A stretch of DNA of 24,314 bases from JBLIAZ01 sp047632015. Its GTDB lineage: Bacteria > Bacteroidota > Bacteroidia > Flavobacteriales_C > GCA-002722245. A program made the translations under genes and the position numbers. The notes beneath the pieces were generated by a model. It saw only the letters and a program-made list of their open reading frames with translations, ran no database searches and was not told the DNA's origin. Location of the stretch: contig JBLIBC010000008.1 of the NCBI GenBank assembly GCA_047632015.1, positions 1 through 24,314 of the forward strand, given 5' to 3'. Each line of letters starts with the position of its first letter. Positions within the stretch are counted from its first letter, which is position 1. Positions 16,048 to 23,555 of the stretch are shown in pieces.

Positions 16048-17246
16048 TATTTACCAATCATTTTTACCCTGAAAATTTCAAAGTAAATGAAATTGCAGAT
16101 ACTTTAAATGATGGGGTTAATGAAATTGAAGTAATTACTTGTGTTCCAAATTACCCTTCAGGAATTTTTCCTGAAGGGTATGGTTTCTTTACTAAGAATA
16201 AGGAAAGAAAAAAGAACATGACCATCAGGAGACTTCCAGTGATTCCTAGGGGTAATGGCTCTACGATGAGAATAGTAGCCAATTATTTTACATACTTTTT
16301 GTCTACGCTTTTTTACACTTTTTACATTAGCATCTTTAGAAAAAGATTTGATGTTGTATTTGTACATCATACAAGTCCAATCATGATTGCAATATCTCCT
16401 ATTTTGTACAAAATTTTCAATCGAAAGAGCAAACTTATATTGTGGGACTTAGATATTTGGCCTGACACATTAAAGGCTGTTGGAGCTGTGAAAAGTGAAC
16501 GAATATTATCGGCTATTGAATCAGTCGTAAGATTCATATACAGTTGGTATGATCATATTTTAGTGGGCTCTATGAGCTTTGTCAAAATAGTTGAGGGAAG
16601 AGTAAGGAACGTAGGAGTAAGTTATTTTCCAAATTGGGCAGAAGATGTTTTTATTAATCGTGAAATCACGAGTCCTTCTGAAGAATTATCATTTCCGGAA
16701 GGGTTAAAAATTATGTTCGCTGGCAACATGGGGACGGCTCAGGATATTGAAAACATATTTGAATGCGCTAAGCTTTTAAAAGATGAAAAAATAAGATGGC
16801 TTTTTGTAGGTGATGGAAGGATGAGAAAATGGCTTGAGGATAAAGTTAATAGTGGAGGGTTGTCTGATAAGTTTGTGTTTTATGGAAACAACCCAATAAA
16901 GATGATGCCATACTTTTTTAGCAAGGCGGATGTGATGTTAGTTTCGTTAAAAGACAGAGAAATATTTAAACAAACAGTTCCAGCAAAAATCCAAGCATAC
17001 ATGGCATTCGAAAAACCTGTGATTGGTATGTTATCGGGAGAGGGCGCAGAACTTATAAATGAGTCTGCTGTTGGTTGGGTTTCAAACAGTGGTGATGTGG
17101 AAAGTTTTGCAAAGAATGTAAAGACGATTTTGGCAGGGAGCGATGAAGAACTCTTACTGCGTGCTAAGAATGGCAAACGATACTTTGATGAGTATTTTAG
17201 AAAAGAGTTAAGATTTGAACAACTCGCTAAAATTTTCGAAATGTAA
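16029..17246 (+). CDS. wbuB: GT4-family glycosyltransferase, WbuB-like (probable L-FucNAc transferase)
   Basis: 405 residues, GT-B fold. The N-terminus ARRILIFTNHFYPENF has the pattern of group 4 transferases; the acceptor domain contains LWDLDIWPDTLKAVG, and the donor domain has AGNMGTAQDIE, FVGDGRMRKWL and VPAKIQAYMAFEKPVIG followed by a GEGAELI acidic motif. WbuB follows the FnlA/B/C genes in many O-antigen loci and is assigned L-FucNAc transfer to the growing lipid-linked repeat unit. The start is the TTG at 16029, overlapping capG by 19 bases: no ATG exists before the conserved first strand, and the next Met would remove about 60 residues. A purine-rich AAAAAGAG lies just upstream. Family assignment is strong, donor assignment comes from context. 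Confidence 0.85.
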   Translation: MARRILIFTNHFYPENFKVNEIADTLNDGVNEIEVITCVPNYPSGIFPEGYGFFTKNKERKKNMTIRRLPVIPRGNGSTMRIVANYFTYFLSTLFYTFYISIFRKRFDVVFVHHTSPIMIAISPILYKIFNRKSKLILWDLDIWPDTLKAVGAVKSERILSAIESVVRFIYSWYDHILVGSMSFVKIVEGRVRNVGVSYFPNWAEDVFINREITSPSEELSFPEGLKIMFAGNMGTAQDIENIFECAKLLKDEKIRWLFVGDGRMRKWLEDKVNSGGLSDKFVFYGNNPIKMMPYFFSKADVMLVSLKDREIFKQTVPAKIQAYMAFEKPVIGMLSGEGAELINESAVGWVSNSGDVESFAKNVKTILAGSDEELLLRAKNGKRYFDEYFRKELRFEQLAKIFEM

Positions 17247-17263
17247 ATCAACCTGGCTTTACA

Positions 17264-18160
17264 ATGAAAGAAATAATCATCACAGGGGCTAGTGGTTTTA
17301 TTGGTTCTTCTTTATCAAAGCACCTTGAGGCAGTCGGTTTCAAAGTACTTAGGTTGTCATTGCGTGAAAAGAATTGGAAAAGCAAAATTTCACCAGAAGC
17401 ATACGCGATCATACACCTTGCAGCTATTAGCAATGATGAGCGCAAACATTCACTATCTGACTACAACTCGGTCAACATTGAATTAACTAAGGAAGTGTAT
17501 GATCATTTTTCACAAAGTGACATTAAAAAGTTTTTATTTTTTAGCTCCGTAAAAGCTGTCACAGAAAGTGTTGCAACAGGTACATTGTCAGAAACTGACA
17601 TGCCAAGACCTAGTACAGATTACGGCTATTCAAAACGTCAAGCAGAGCTACATGTACTTGGTAACGTTGCAGAGCGCAAACTTGTTTATGTCTTAAGACC
17701 TTGTGTAGTTCATGGGCCAGACAAGAAAGGGAGCATCAGCCTACTGTTCAAGTTCGTTATGAAGGGGATTCCCTATCCTTTAGGTTCCTTCCATAATGAG
17801 AGGTCTTTTTTGTCAATTACCAACCTTAACTTCTTAGTTCATCAGTTATGCGATAAGGACATCAAGTCGGGAATATATAACCTTTCTGATTCGGAAAGGA
17901 TTTCAACGGTAGAGCTTGTAAAAATAATAAGTAGGGTACTTAAGAAAAGTCCCAAAATATGGAAGGTCAACAAAAAATTAGTTATTTTTATTGCGAAGGT
18001 TTTTGGTGTGTTAGAACTGCCGATTTCAACTCATACATTGAACAAATTGACAGGTAATTACGTGGTAAGTAACAGCAAAATTCTACAAGAATTACAAGTT
18101 GAACTACCTTTAAGCCTCGAACAAGGAATTAAACAAACTATTACATCATTTAACAAGTAA
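17264..18160 (+). CDS. NAD-dependent epimerase/dehydratase family (probable 4-keto sugar-nucleotide reductase)
   Basis: A 298-residue extended SDR. The cofactor motif is TGASGFIG (7-14), followed by HLAAISND (51-58), FFSSVKAV (92-99) with the catalytic serine, and Y120-x-x-x-K124 in DYGYSKRQ. RPCVVHGPDKKG (145-156) matches the RP-x-x-YGP segment of WbpK/WbpV/GalE relatives. The gene is immediately before a WbpM-like 4,6-dehydratase (3 bp gap), the pairing used to make UDP-D-QuiNAc or UDP-D-FucNAc: the dehydratase forms the 4-keto-6-deoxy intermediate and this enzyme reduces C4. Which epimer results cannot be told from the sequence. It starts 17 bp after the WbuB-like gene and is likely part of the same operon. 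Confidence 0.82.
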   Translation: MKEIIITGASGFIGSSLSKHLEAVGFKVLRLSLREKNWKSKISPEAYAIIHLAAISNDERKHSLSDYNSVNIELTKEVYDHFSQSDIKKFLFFSSVKAVTESVATGTLSETDMPRPSTDYGYSKRQAELHVLGNVAERKLVYVLRPCVVHGPDKKGSISLLFKFVMKGIPYPLGSFHNERSFLSITNLNFLVHQLCDKDIKSGIYNLSDSERISTVELVKIISRVLKKSPKIWKVNKKLVIFIAKVFGVLELPISTHTLNKLTGNYVVSNSKILQELQVELPLSLEQGIKQTITSFNK

Positions 18161-18163
18161 GGA

Positions 18164-19351
18164 ATGGATATTTTAGAATTAATTGGAAGAAACAAGCTAC
18201 TTTTTTCTAACGATATCAGTAAGCATGACACTGAATTAAGAGAGATTATTGGCAAAAGCACGTTTTTAGTGATAGGAGGAGCGGGGTCGATTGGTCAAGC
18301 TACTACCAAAGAGATTTTTAAACGAAATCCAAAAAAATTACATGTTGTTGACATCAGTGAAAACAACATGGTGGAATTAGTGAGAGACATTCGTAGTTCA
18401 TATGGTTACATTGATGGTGAGTTTAAAACTTTTGCTTTGGATTGTGGAAGTTTAGAGTTTTCGGCCATGTTTAAGGCAGAAGGTTCTTACGACTACGTGC
18501 TGAACTTGTCCGCGCTTAAACACGTACGAAGCGAAAAAGACGCCTATACTCTGATGAGGCTAATTGGCGTAAACATTTTTAATACAGATAGTACAGTCGA
18601 ACAGGCTATTGGTGCCAACACCAAGAAATATTTTTGCGTATCTACAGACAAAGCAGCAAATCCAGTTAACATGATGGGTGCATCAAAAAGAATCATGGAA
18701 ATGTTCTTGATGAGAAGAAGTAAAGACTTAAAGATTTCCATGGCAAGGTTCGCAAACGTGGCATTTTCAGACGGAAGCTTACTCCACGGGTTTAACCAGA
18801 GAATTACAAAAGGACAACCTATTGCGGCTCCGAGTGATATTAAACGGTATTTTGTAACGCCTCAAGAGTCAGGAGAACTTTGTTTAATGTCTTGTATCTT
18901 TGGAGAAAACAGAGACATCTTTTTTCCTAAATTAAGTGAGAACTTACATTTAATAACCTTTGCAGATATTGCGGTAAAGTACCTAAAACAACTAGGTTAC
19001 GAACCATATTTGTGTGAAACTGAGGACGAGGCGAGGAGTTCAGTAGAGGAACTAAAAGCTCAAGGAAAATACCCTTGTTTTTTCTTTAAAAGTGATACCA
19101 CTGGGGAAAAAGATTTTGAAGAGTTCTTTACCAATAATGAAACTTTGGACATGGAACGATTCGAAAACTTGGGAATCATTAAAAACGAGGCTGTTTATGA
19201 CGAAGCTTTGTTAGAAAAGTTTGAACAAAGCATATCAAGCATGCGCGATAATGGGATGTGGAATAGGAAAGAGATTATTGATTTATTTAATGAGTTAATA
19301 CCTAACTTTAACCACAAGGAAACAGGAAAGTTCTTGGATGCTAAAATGTAA
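18164..19351 (+). CDS. Soluble WbpM-like UDP-GlcNAc 4,6-dehydratase
   Basis: 395 residues of the Polysacc_synt_2/CapD-like extended SDR family. After a roughly 30-residue N-terminal extension, the Rossmann motif VIGGAGSIG is at 36-44, LSALKHVRSEKDAY at 115-128 and STDKAANPVNMMGASK at 160-175, with Met171 in the place of the catalytic Tyr and Lys175 conserved, as in WbpM. Unlike WbpM it has no membrane segments, and it has a longer acidic C-terminal region (about 285-395) containing many Glu and Lys. The reaction expected is UDP-GlcNAc to UDP-4-keto-6-deoxy-GlcNAc. It is distinct from the CapE enzyme of this locus, which also inverts C5. Cotranscription with the upstream reductase (3 bp gap) supports a dedicated second deoxy-sugar branch. 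Confidence 0.82.
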   Translation: MDILELIGRNKLLFSNDISKHDTELREIIGKSTFLVIGGAGSIGQATTKEIFKRNPKKLHVVDISENNMVELVRDIRSSYGYIDGEFKTFALDCGSLEFSAMFKAEGSYDYVLNLSALKHVRSEKDAYTLMRLIGVNIFNTDSTVEQAIGANTKKYFCVSTDKAANPVNMMGASKRIMEMFLMRRSKDLKISMARFANVAFSDGSLLHGFNQRITKGQPIAAPSDIKRYFVTPQESGELCLMSCIFGENRDIFFPKLSENLHLITFADIAVKYLKQLGYEPYLCETEDEARSSVEELKAQGKYPCFFFKSDTTGEKDFEEFFTNNETLDMERFENLGIIKNEAVYDEALLEKFEQSISSMRDNGMWNRKEIIDLFNELIPNFNHKETGKFLDAKM

Positions 19352-19365
19352 GTGGACAACAAATT

Positions 19366-20955
19366 ATGAGTAAATTATCTTTATACATTAGGACATTAAG
19401 TTACTTCAAACTTGAACAACTGTATTTTAAGTCCTACTATGCGCTTAGGGATAGGTTTCGAAAATTTGTGAATTACAAGTTTAATTTTACACTTTACCGA
19501 AAAGGTCTTGCATTGAATTTGGAAGAGAGTATTCCTGTGAGGAAAAGCTATGATGCTAACAAGTTTACCTTTTTGAATCAGTCGGTTAAGTTTTCTGATA
19601 AAATTGATTGGGAGTATCAAGATAAGGGGACTTTATGGGTAAACCATTTAAACTATTTTGATTATTTATTGCAGGAAGACATGAGTAAAGCAAGGGGCTC
19701 TGCTCTCATGTATTTGCTTATCGATCATTTGCCAAAATCTAAAGTAGCCGTTCGACCATATTCTATTTCAGTAAGAGGGATCAATTGGATTAAATTCATA
19801 AGTAAGCATGGTATCACTCGAAAAACGGTAGACAGGTATTTGTTTTGTCAATACAGGATTTTATTGGATAGAGTAGCTAATGATAGCATGGGACATCACT
19901 TAATGGAAAATGGATTTTCTATGCTTTTTGGTGCATATTATTTTAAGGGTTTTGAATTATTTAGTGAGGCTAAAATAATATTAACCAAAGAGTTGTACGA
20001 GCAAATTTTACCAGACGGAGGTCATTTTCAATTGAGCCCGATGTACCATCAACTGATGTTGCTTGGAATACTCGACAGCTACAATTTGATGAGCAACAAC
20101 GAAGTATTTGAGGATGATACTTTAAAGGACTTATTGGAAGTTTCAGCTGAAAGGATGTTAGGATGGCTAGATAAAATGACTTATTCCAATGGAGAAATTC
20201 CTTGTCTAAATGATTCTACTTTTAATGTAGCTCCAAGTACAAGTGAACTACACGAGTATGCAAAAAGATTAGGGATATCCTCCCGCGAGGTGGAGCTAAA
20301 AGAAAGTGGTTATAGGGTTTTTGGTAACGGAAAAATGGAAGGTGTAATTGACATAGGAAACATAGGTCCTGATTATCAAACCATGCATGCCCACAGTGAT
20401 ACTTTTAATTTTGAATTGATGTATGACAAGCAACCATTTATAGTGGACACTGGAGTTTCAACTTTTATTTCAAACAACATTCGAGAAAAAGAGCGTAGTA
20501 ACTTTAGTCACAATACTATCCGGCTGGGAAATGTCAACCAGTCTGAGGTACATGCAAGTTTTAAAGTAGGAAGTAGGGCAAAAGTAACTATTGAATTGGA
20601 CGAGAAAGACCATTACATTGCGTACCATGATGGTTACAAAAAGGAAGGGGTTATACATCAGCGGGAATTTAAAGTTTTGGATGACCAACTACTAATAAGG
20701 GATGTGATGGTACACGGTCATGATGAAATTGGGAAAGTATATTCTTTTTTACATTTCCATCCAAGTTGTAAAATTACTACTGTGGAGCCCAGTCGATTAC
20801 TTGTCGACAATTGGGAAATCATATTTGAGGGTAAAGTTGACATTAAAGTCCTTGATTACAATTACGCATTAGGCTTTAATAAAACGAAAAGAGCAAAAAT
20901 GTTGCAGGTGTCCTTTGACGGTGAATTGGACACTAAAATTGTCCGACGAAATTAA
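19366..20955 (+). CDS. Heparinase II/III-like protein
   Basis: 529 residues. The N-terminal part matches the alpha-toroid Hepar_II_III_N region, with NDSMGHHLMENGFSMLFGAY (172-191) and YEQILPDGGHFQLSPMYHQL (211-230). The C-terminal part, from about 310, is the beta-rich heparinase II/III-like domain with YQTMHAHSDTFNFELMYD, FIVDTGVSTF and a following NFSHNT segment. The family includes polysaccharide lyases, and relatives are common within polysaccharide biosynthesis loci. No signal peptide or lipoprotein signal is visible: residues 1-35 are rich in Tyr, Arg and Lys. The protein therefore appears cytoplasmic or exported by an unseen route, so its role in synthesis, for example editing or chain turnover, is unresolved. 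It begins 14 bp after the dehydratase gene. Confidence 0.8.
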   Translation: MSKLSLYIRTLSYFKLEQLYFKSYYALRDRFRKFVNYKFNFTLYRKGLALNLEESIPVRKSYDANKFTFLNQSVKFSDKIDWEYQDKGTLWVNHLNYFDYLLQEDMSKARGSALMYLLIDHLPKSKVAVRPYSISVRGINWIKFISKHGITRKTVDRYLFCQYRILLDRVANDSMGHHLMENGFSMLFGAYYFKGFELFSEAKIILTKELYEQILPDGGHFQLSPMYHQLMLLGILDSYNLMSNNEVFEDDTLKDLLEVSAERMLGWLDKMTYSNGEIPCLNDSTFNVAPSTSELHEYAKRLGISSREVELKESGYRVFGNGKMEGVIDIGNIGPDYQTMHAHSDTFNFELMYDKQPFIVDTGVSTFISNNIREKERSNFSHNTIRLGNVNQSEVHASFKVGSRAKVTIELDEKDHYIAYHDGYKKEGVIHQREFKVLDDQLLIRDVMVHGHDEIGKVYSFLHFHPSCKITTVEPSRLLVDNWEIIFEGKVDIKVLDYNYALGFNKTKRAKMLQVSFDGELDTKIVRRN

Positions 20956-20988
20956 TGTCTTGGCGCTAGGCGTTAAATTTAATCAATT

Positions 20989-21972
20989 GTGAGTACGTTA
21001 TTAATATACACAGGAGGTACCATTGGCATGATAAAAAGGGATCAGGGCAGCCTTGCCCCTTTTTCACTAAATGAAATGCTTACACATTGTCCAGTTTTAG
21101 CTGCAAAAGTTGCTAATCAACAAGTGGAGTGTTTGACTTTGCAACCAGTAAAAGATTCAACGGATATTAATCCAGACAATTGGATAAGCTTGAGAAACTT
21201 GATTTTAAGTCATCATACAAGTCATGAAAACGTACTGATACTGCATGGGACTGACACCATGGCGTATTCGTCATCCGCCTTGAGTTTTTTGATGCTTGAC
21301 TTTAACAAAAACATTGTTTTTACTGGCTCACAGATCCCAATTTGGGAAGAGAATTCGGATGGAAATAGCAACATTATTCATGCATTACAAGTGCTTGATC
21401 AGCTGGTTTTAAATAAAGTTCGAGCCCAAACTCTCTTGTGTTTTAATGGAAAAACTTTCAAGGGGAACAGGGTAAGTAAAATTAGCACTTCCTCATTTGA
21501 TGCTTTTTCAGGAAGTGAATTTATGTTTACTGAAGAGCAACATCCCTCCAAGTACAATGGTGTCTTCAAGTATATTGAAAAAATTGAAACCGATGTATCA
21601 CTTATAAAAATGTACCCGGGAATTCAACTTGAAAACCTAATAGATTATTTACTTGCAACGCCCCCTAAGGGAATTTTATTGGAAAGTTTTGGAACCGGTA
21701 ATATTCCGACGAACAATTCGTTTAAGAATGGATTAAAAAAATTAATTGCAAATGGTGTGATTGTATTAAACATAAGTCAATGTTCAGGTGGTTACATCAA
21801 CATGGAAAAGTACGAATCTGGATTACAATTGCTAAATATCGGTGTAATCAACGGGAAAAACATGAGTGGTGAGGCTGCTATATCAAAGTTGATGATGACG
21901 CTCTCTATTTCAGGATACAGTAAGGCCGAAATATTAATTACCACTATTGCAGGTGAAACGACAACAGCTTAA
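20989..21972 (+). CDS. ansA: Type I (cytoplasmic) L-asparaginase
   Basis: 327 residues, near the usual 330-340 of bacterial AnsA. The first catalytic threonine block is YTGGTIGM (7-14, T11), the substrate loop is DSTDINPDNW (56-65), and the second catalytic block is LHGTDTMAYSSSAL (85-98, with T88 and D89). Further family segments are FTGSQIP and FNGKTFKGNRVSKISTSSFD. There is no signal peptide, as expected for type I. The reaction is L-asparagine to L-aspartate and ammonia. The GTG at 20989 is the start; the next ATG lies inside the catalytic motif. The gene is a metabolic passenger between glycan genes, 33 bp after the heparinase-like gene, and its 3' end overlaps the start of the O-antigen ligase-like gene. 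Confidence 0.93.
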   Translation: MSTLLIYTGGTIGMIKRDQGSLAPFSLNEMLTHCPVLAAKVANQQVECLTLQPVKDSTDINPDNWISLRNLILSHHTSHENVLILHGTDTMAYSSSALSFLMLDFNKNIVFTGSQIPIWEENSDGNSNIIHALQVLDQLVLNKVRAQTLLCFNGKTFKGNRVSKISTSSFDAFSGSEFMFTEEQHPSKYNGVFKYIEKIETDVSLIKMYPGIQLENLIDYLLATPPKGILLESFGTGNIPTNNSFKNGLKKLIANGVIVLNISQCSGGYINMEKYESGLQLLNIGVINGKNMSGEAAISKLMMTLSISGYSKAEILITTIAGETTTA

Positions 21973-23539
21973 AATCGGTTTGAAAAAGGGATTATTTGGA
22001 CATTTGTATTTTATTTTCTGGGTGCTTTTAGCAGCCAGTATTCCCTTGTCAAAGTTTGCCACCAGTGTTTGTATGTTTTCCATTTTTGGATCTTGGTTGT
22101 TTTCAAGCTGGAAAGGTCGTAAGCAACTATTCATTACTCATAAGTGGCACATATTATTAGGGACAGGATTGTTTTTGGTGTTCTTAGCTGGCTTGTGGAA
22201 TACTGAAAACACAGCGTATGCTTTCAAGGATTTAAGGGTGAAATTGCCCTTGTTGATTATTCCTTTAGTCTTGCTTACAGGGCCAAGATTCAGCAAAAAT
22301 CATGTTTTTAGCGTTTTCGGCTTTTTGTCTATAGGAGCTTTTTTATCAGCGTTAATTGGATACTTGCATTATTTGTCGGTGGCAAATCCAGTTGCAGAAA
22401 ATTTCAGAGAAATGTCTCCTTTTATAAGCCACATTCGTTTGTCTTTAATGCTTTGCTTCTCATTGGCATTCTACTATTATTTGATTTTGAATGTCAAATC
22501 ACTGTTGAAGTGGTTCCTGCTTATTCCAATTGGATTTGTGTTGTTTTATTTAAGTGAATTACAAAGTTTAACAGCTTTAGTTATTTTGCCGACTATACTA
22601 ATTATGACTCTTTTGTTTTTCCCCCCTTGGAGACAATCACAAAAGCTAGGCAGAATAATAGGTGTTTCTTTTTTATTGATTGTCTTGTTACTTGGCTATA
22701 AACTAAAGACCGTGTATCAAGAAGAGTTTCAAGCTCAGGAAATTACAACTTCACTACCTACTCACACTGTAAACGGAACACCTTATCAACATGACCTTAA
22801 CAACAAACTGCTAGAAAATGGAAATTTTGTTGGGTTGTATTATTGCGAAAAAGAACTAGCTCAAGAATGGAAAAAAATGAGTGACCTTGAGCTTGATTCT
22901 CTAGTTAATGGTTTTCCACTTCGTCCATGTTTAGTTCGGTTTTTGACTTCAAAAAACTTCACTAAAGACTCCTTGGGAATTAGTCAACTTAGTAGCGAAG
23001 AAATCATCGCTATCGAGAATGGAATTGCCAATTATAAATTCATAGAAGGAAAGGGAATTGAAACAAGGATTCATACTACTTTTTGGGAACTCAGGAAATG
23101 GAAAGAAGGGAGGTCAGATCATGAAAGTTCACTAACGATGCGTTTTTTCACGTGGGAAAACACTAAAAACATCATCAAACAAAATGTATGGACGGGGGTT
23201 GGACTTGGTGATGTAGAAGACGTATTAAAGCTTGAGTATAGTAAAAGTATCAAAGTAAACCCCAACAAATTAAAGAGAACGCACAATCAATATTTATCGG
23301 TTGCGGTTGCTTTAGGTTTTGTTGGTTTAATGGTGTTCGTGTTTTTATTCCTGTACCCATTTTCATCGTACCAAGGCGAATTTAAATATTTGTACATCGT
23401 GGTTGGGCTCATTCTATTTTTGAGCATGATGTGGGAGGACACCATTGAAACCCAAGCAGGGGTTGCTTTATTCGGCTTATTAATACACGTGCCTTTCGCA
23501 CAATATTTACGAGAAAAAGAAAGTAGTACATCTACATAA
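21953..23539 (+). CDS. O-antigen ligase family membrane protein (WaaL/Wzy_C)
   Basis: About 528 residues with ten or more hydrophobic helices and one large extracytoplasmic loop (about 251-445). The loop's end has the Wzy_C family pattern: SSLTMRFFTWENTKNIIKQN, then GVGLGDV (415-421), then RTHNQYLSVAVALGFVGL with the conserved His at about 444. Family members either ligate O-polysaccharide to lipid A-core or glycosylate proteins; some are polymerases. As a separate Wzy-like gene lies at 1723-3075, ligase is the better reading. The start is uncertain: GTG at 21953 is chosen, TTG at 21947 is also in frame. Both overlap the asparaginase gene by 20-26 bases, suggesting coupled translation. Confidence 0.83.
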   Translation: MKRQQLKIGLKKGLFGHLYFIFWVLLAASIPLSKFATSVCMFSIFGSWLFSSWKGRKQLFITHKWHILLGTGLFLVFLAGLWNTENTAYAFKDLRVKLPLLIIPLVLLTGPRFSKNHVFSVFGFLSIGAFLSALIGYLHYLSVANPVAENFREMSPFISHIRLSLMLCFSLAFYYYLILNVKSLLKWFLLIPIGFVLFYLSELQSLTALVILPTILIMTLLFFPPWRQSQKLGRIIGVSFLLIVLLLGYKLKTVYQEEFQAQEITTSLPTHTVNGTPYQHDLNNKLLENGNFVGLYYCEKELAQEWKKMSDLELDSLVNGFPLRPCLVRFLTSKNFTKDSLGISQLSSEEIIAIENGIANYKFIEGKGIETRIHTTFWELRKWKEGRSDHESSLTMRFFTWENTKNIIKQNVWTGVGLGDVEDVLKLEYSKSIKVNPNKLKRTHNQYLSVAVALGFVGLMVFVFLFLYPFSSYQGEFKYLYIVVGLILFLSMMWEDTIETQAGVALFGLLIHVPFAQYLREKESSTST

Positions 23540-23543
23540 ATGA

Positions 23544-23551
23544 TATCTTTG
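23544..23551 (+). promoter_or_regulatory. Candidate -7 box directly before ispG
   Basis: TATCTTTG matches TAnnTTTG exactly and ends only four bases before the ispG ATG at 23556. Transcription from it would start at or near the ATG, giving a leaderless or nearly leaderless mRNA. No TTTG is found 19-21 bases upstream. Confidence 0.3.
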
Positions 23552-23555
23552 CCAC

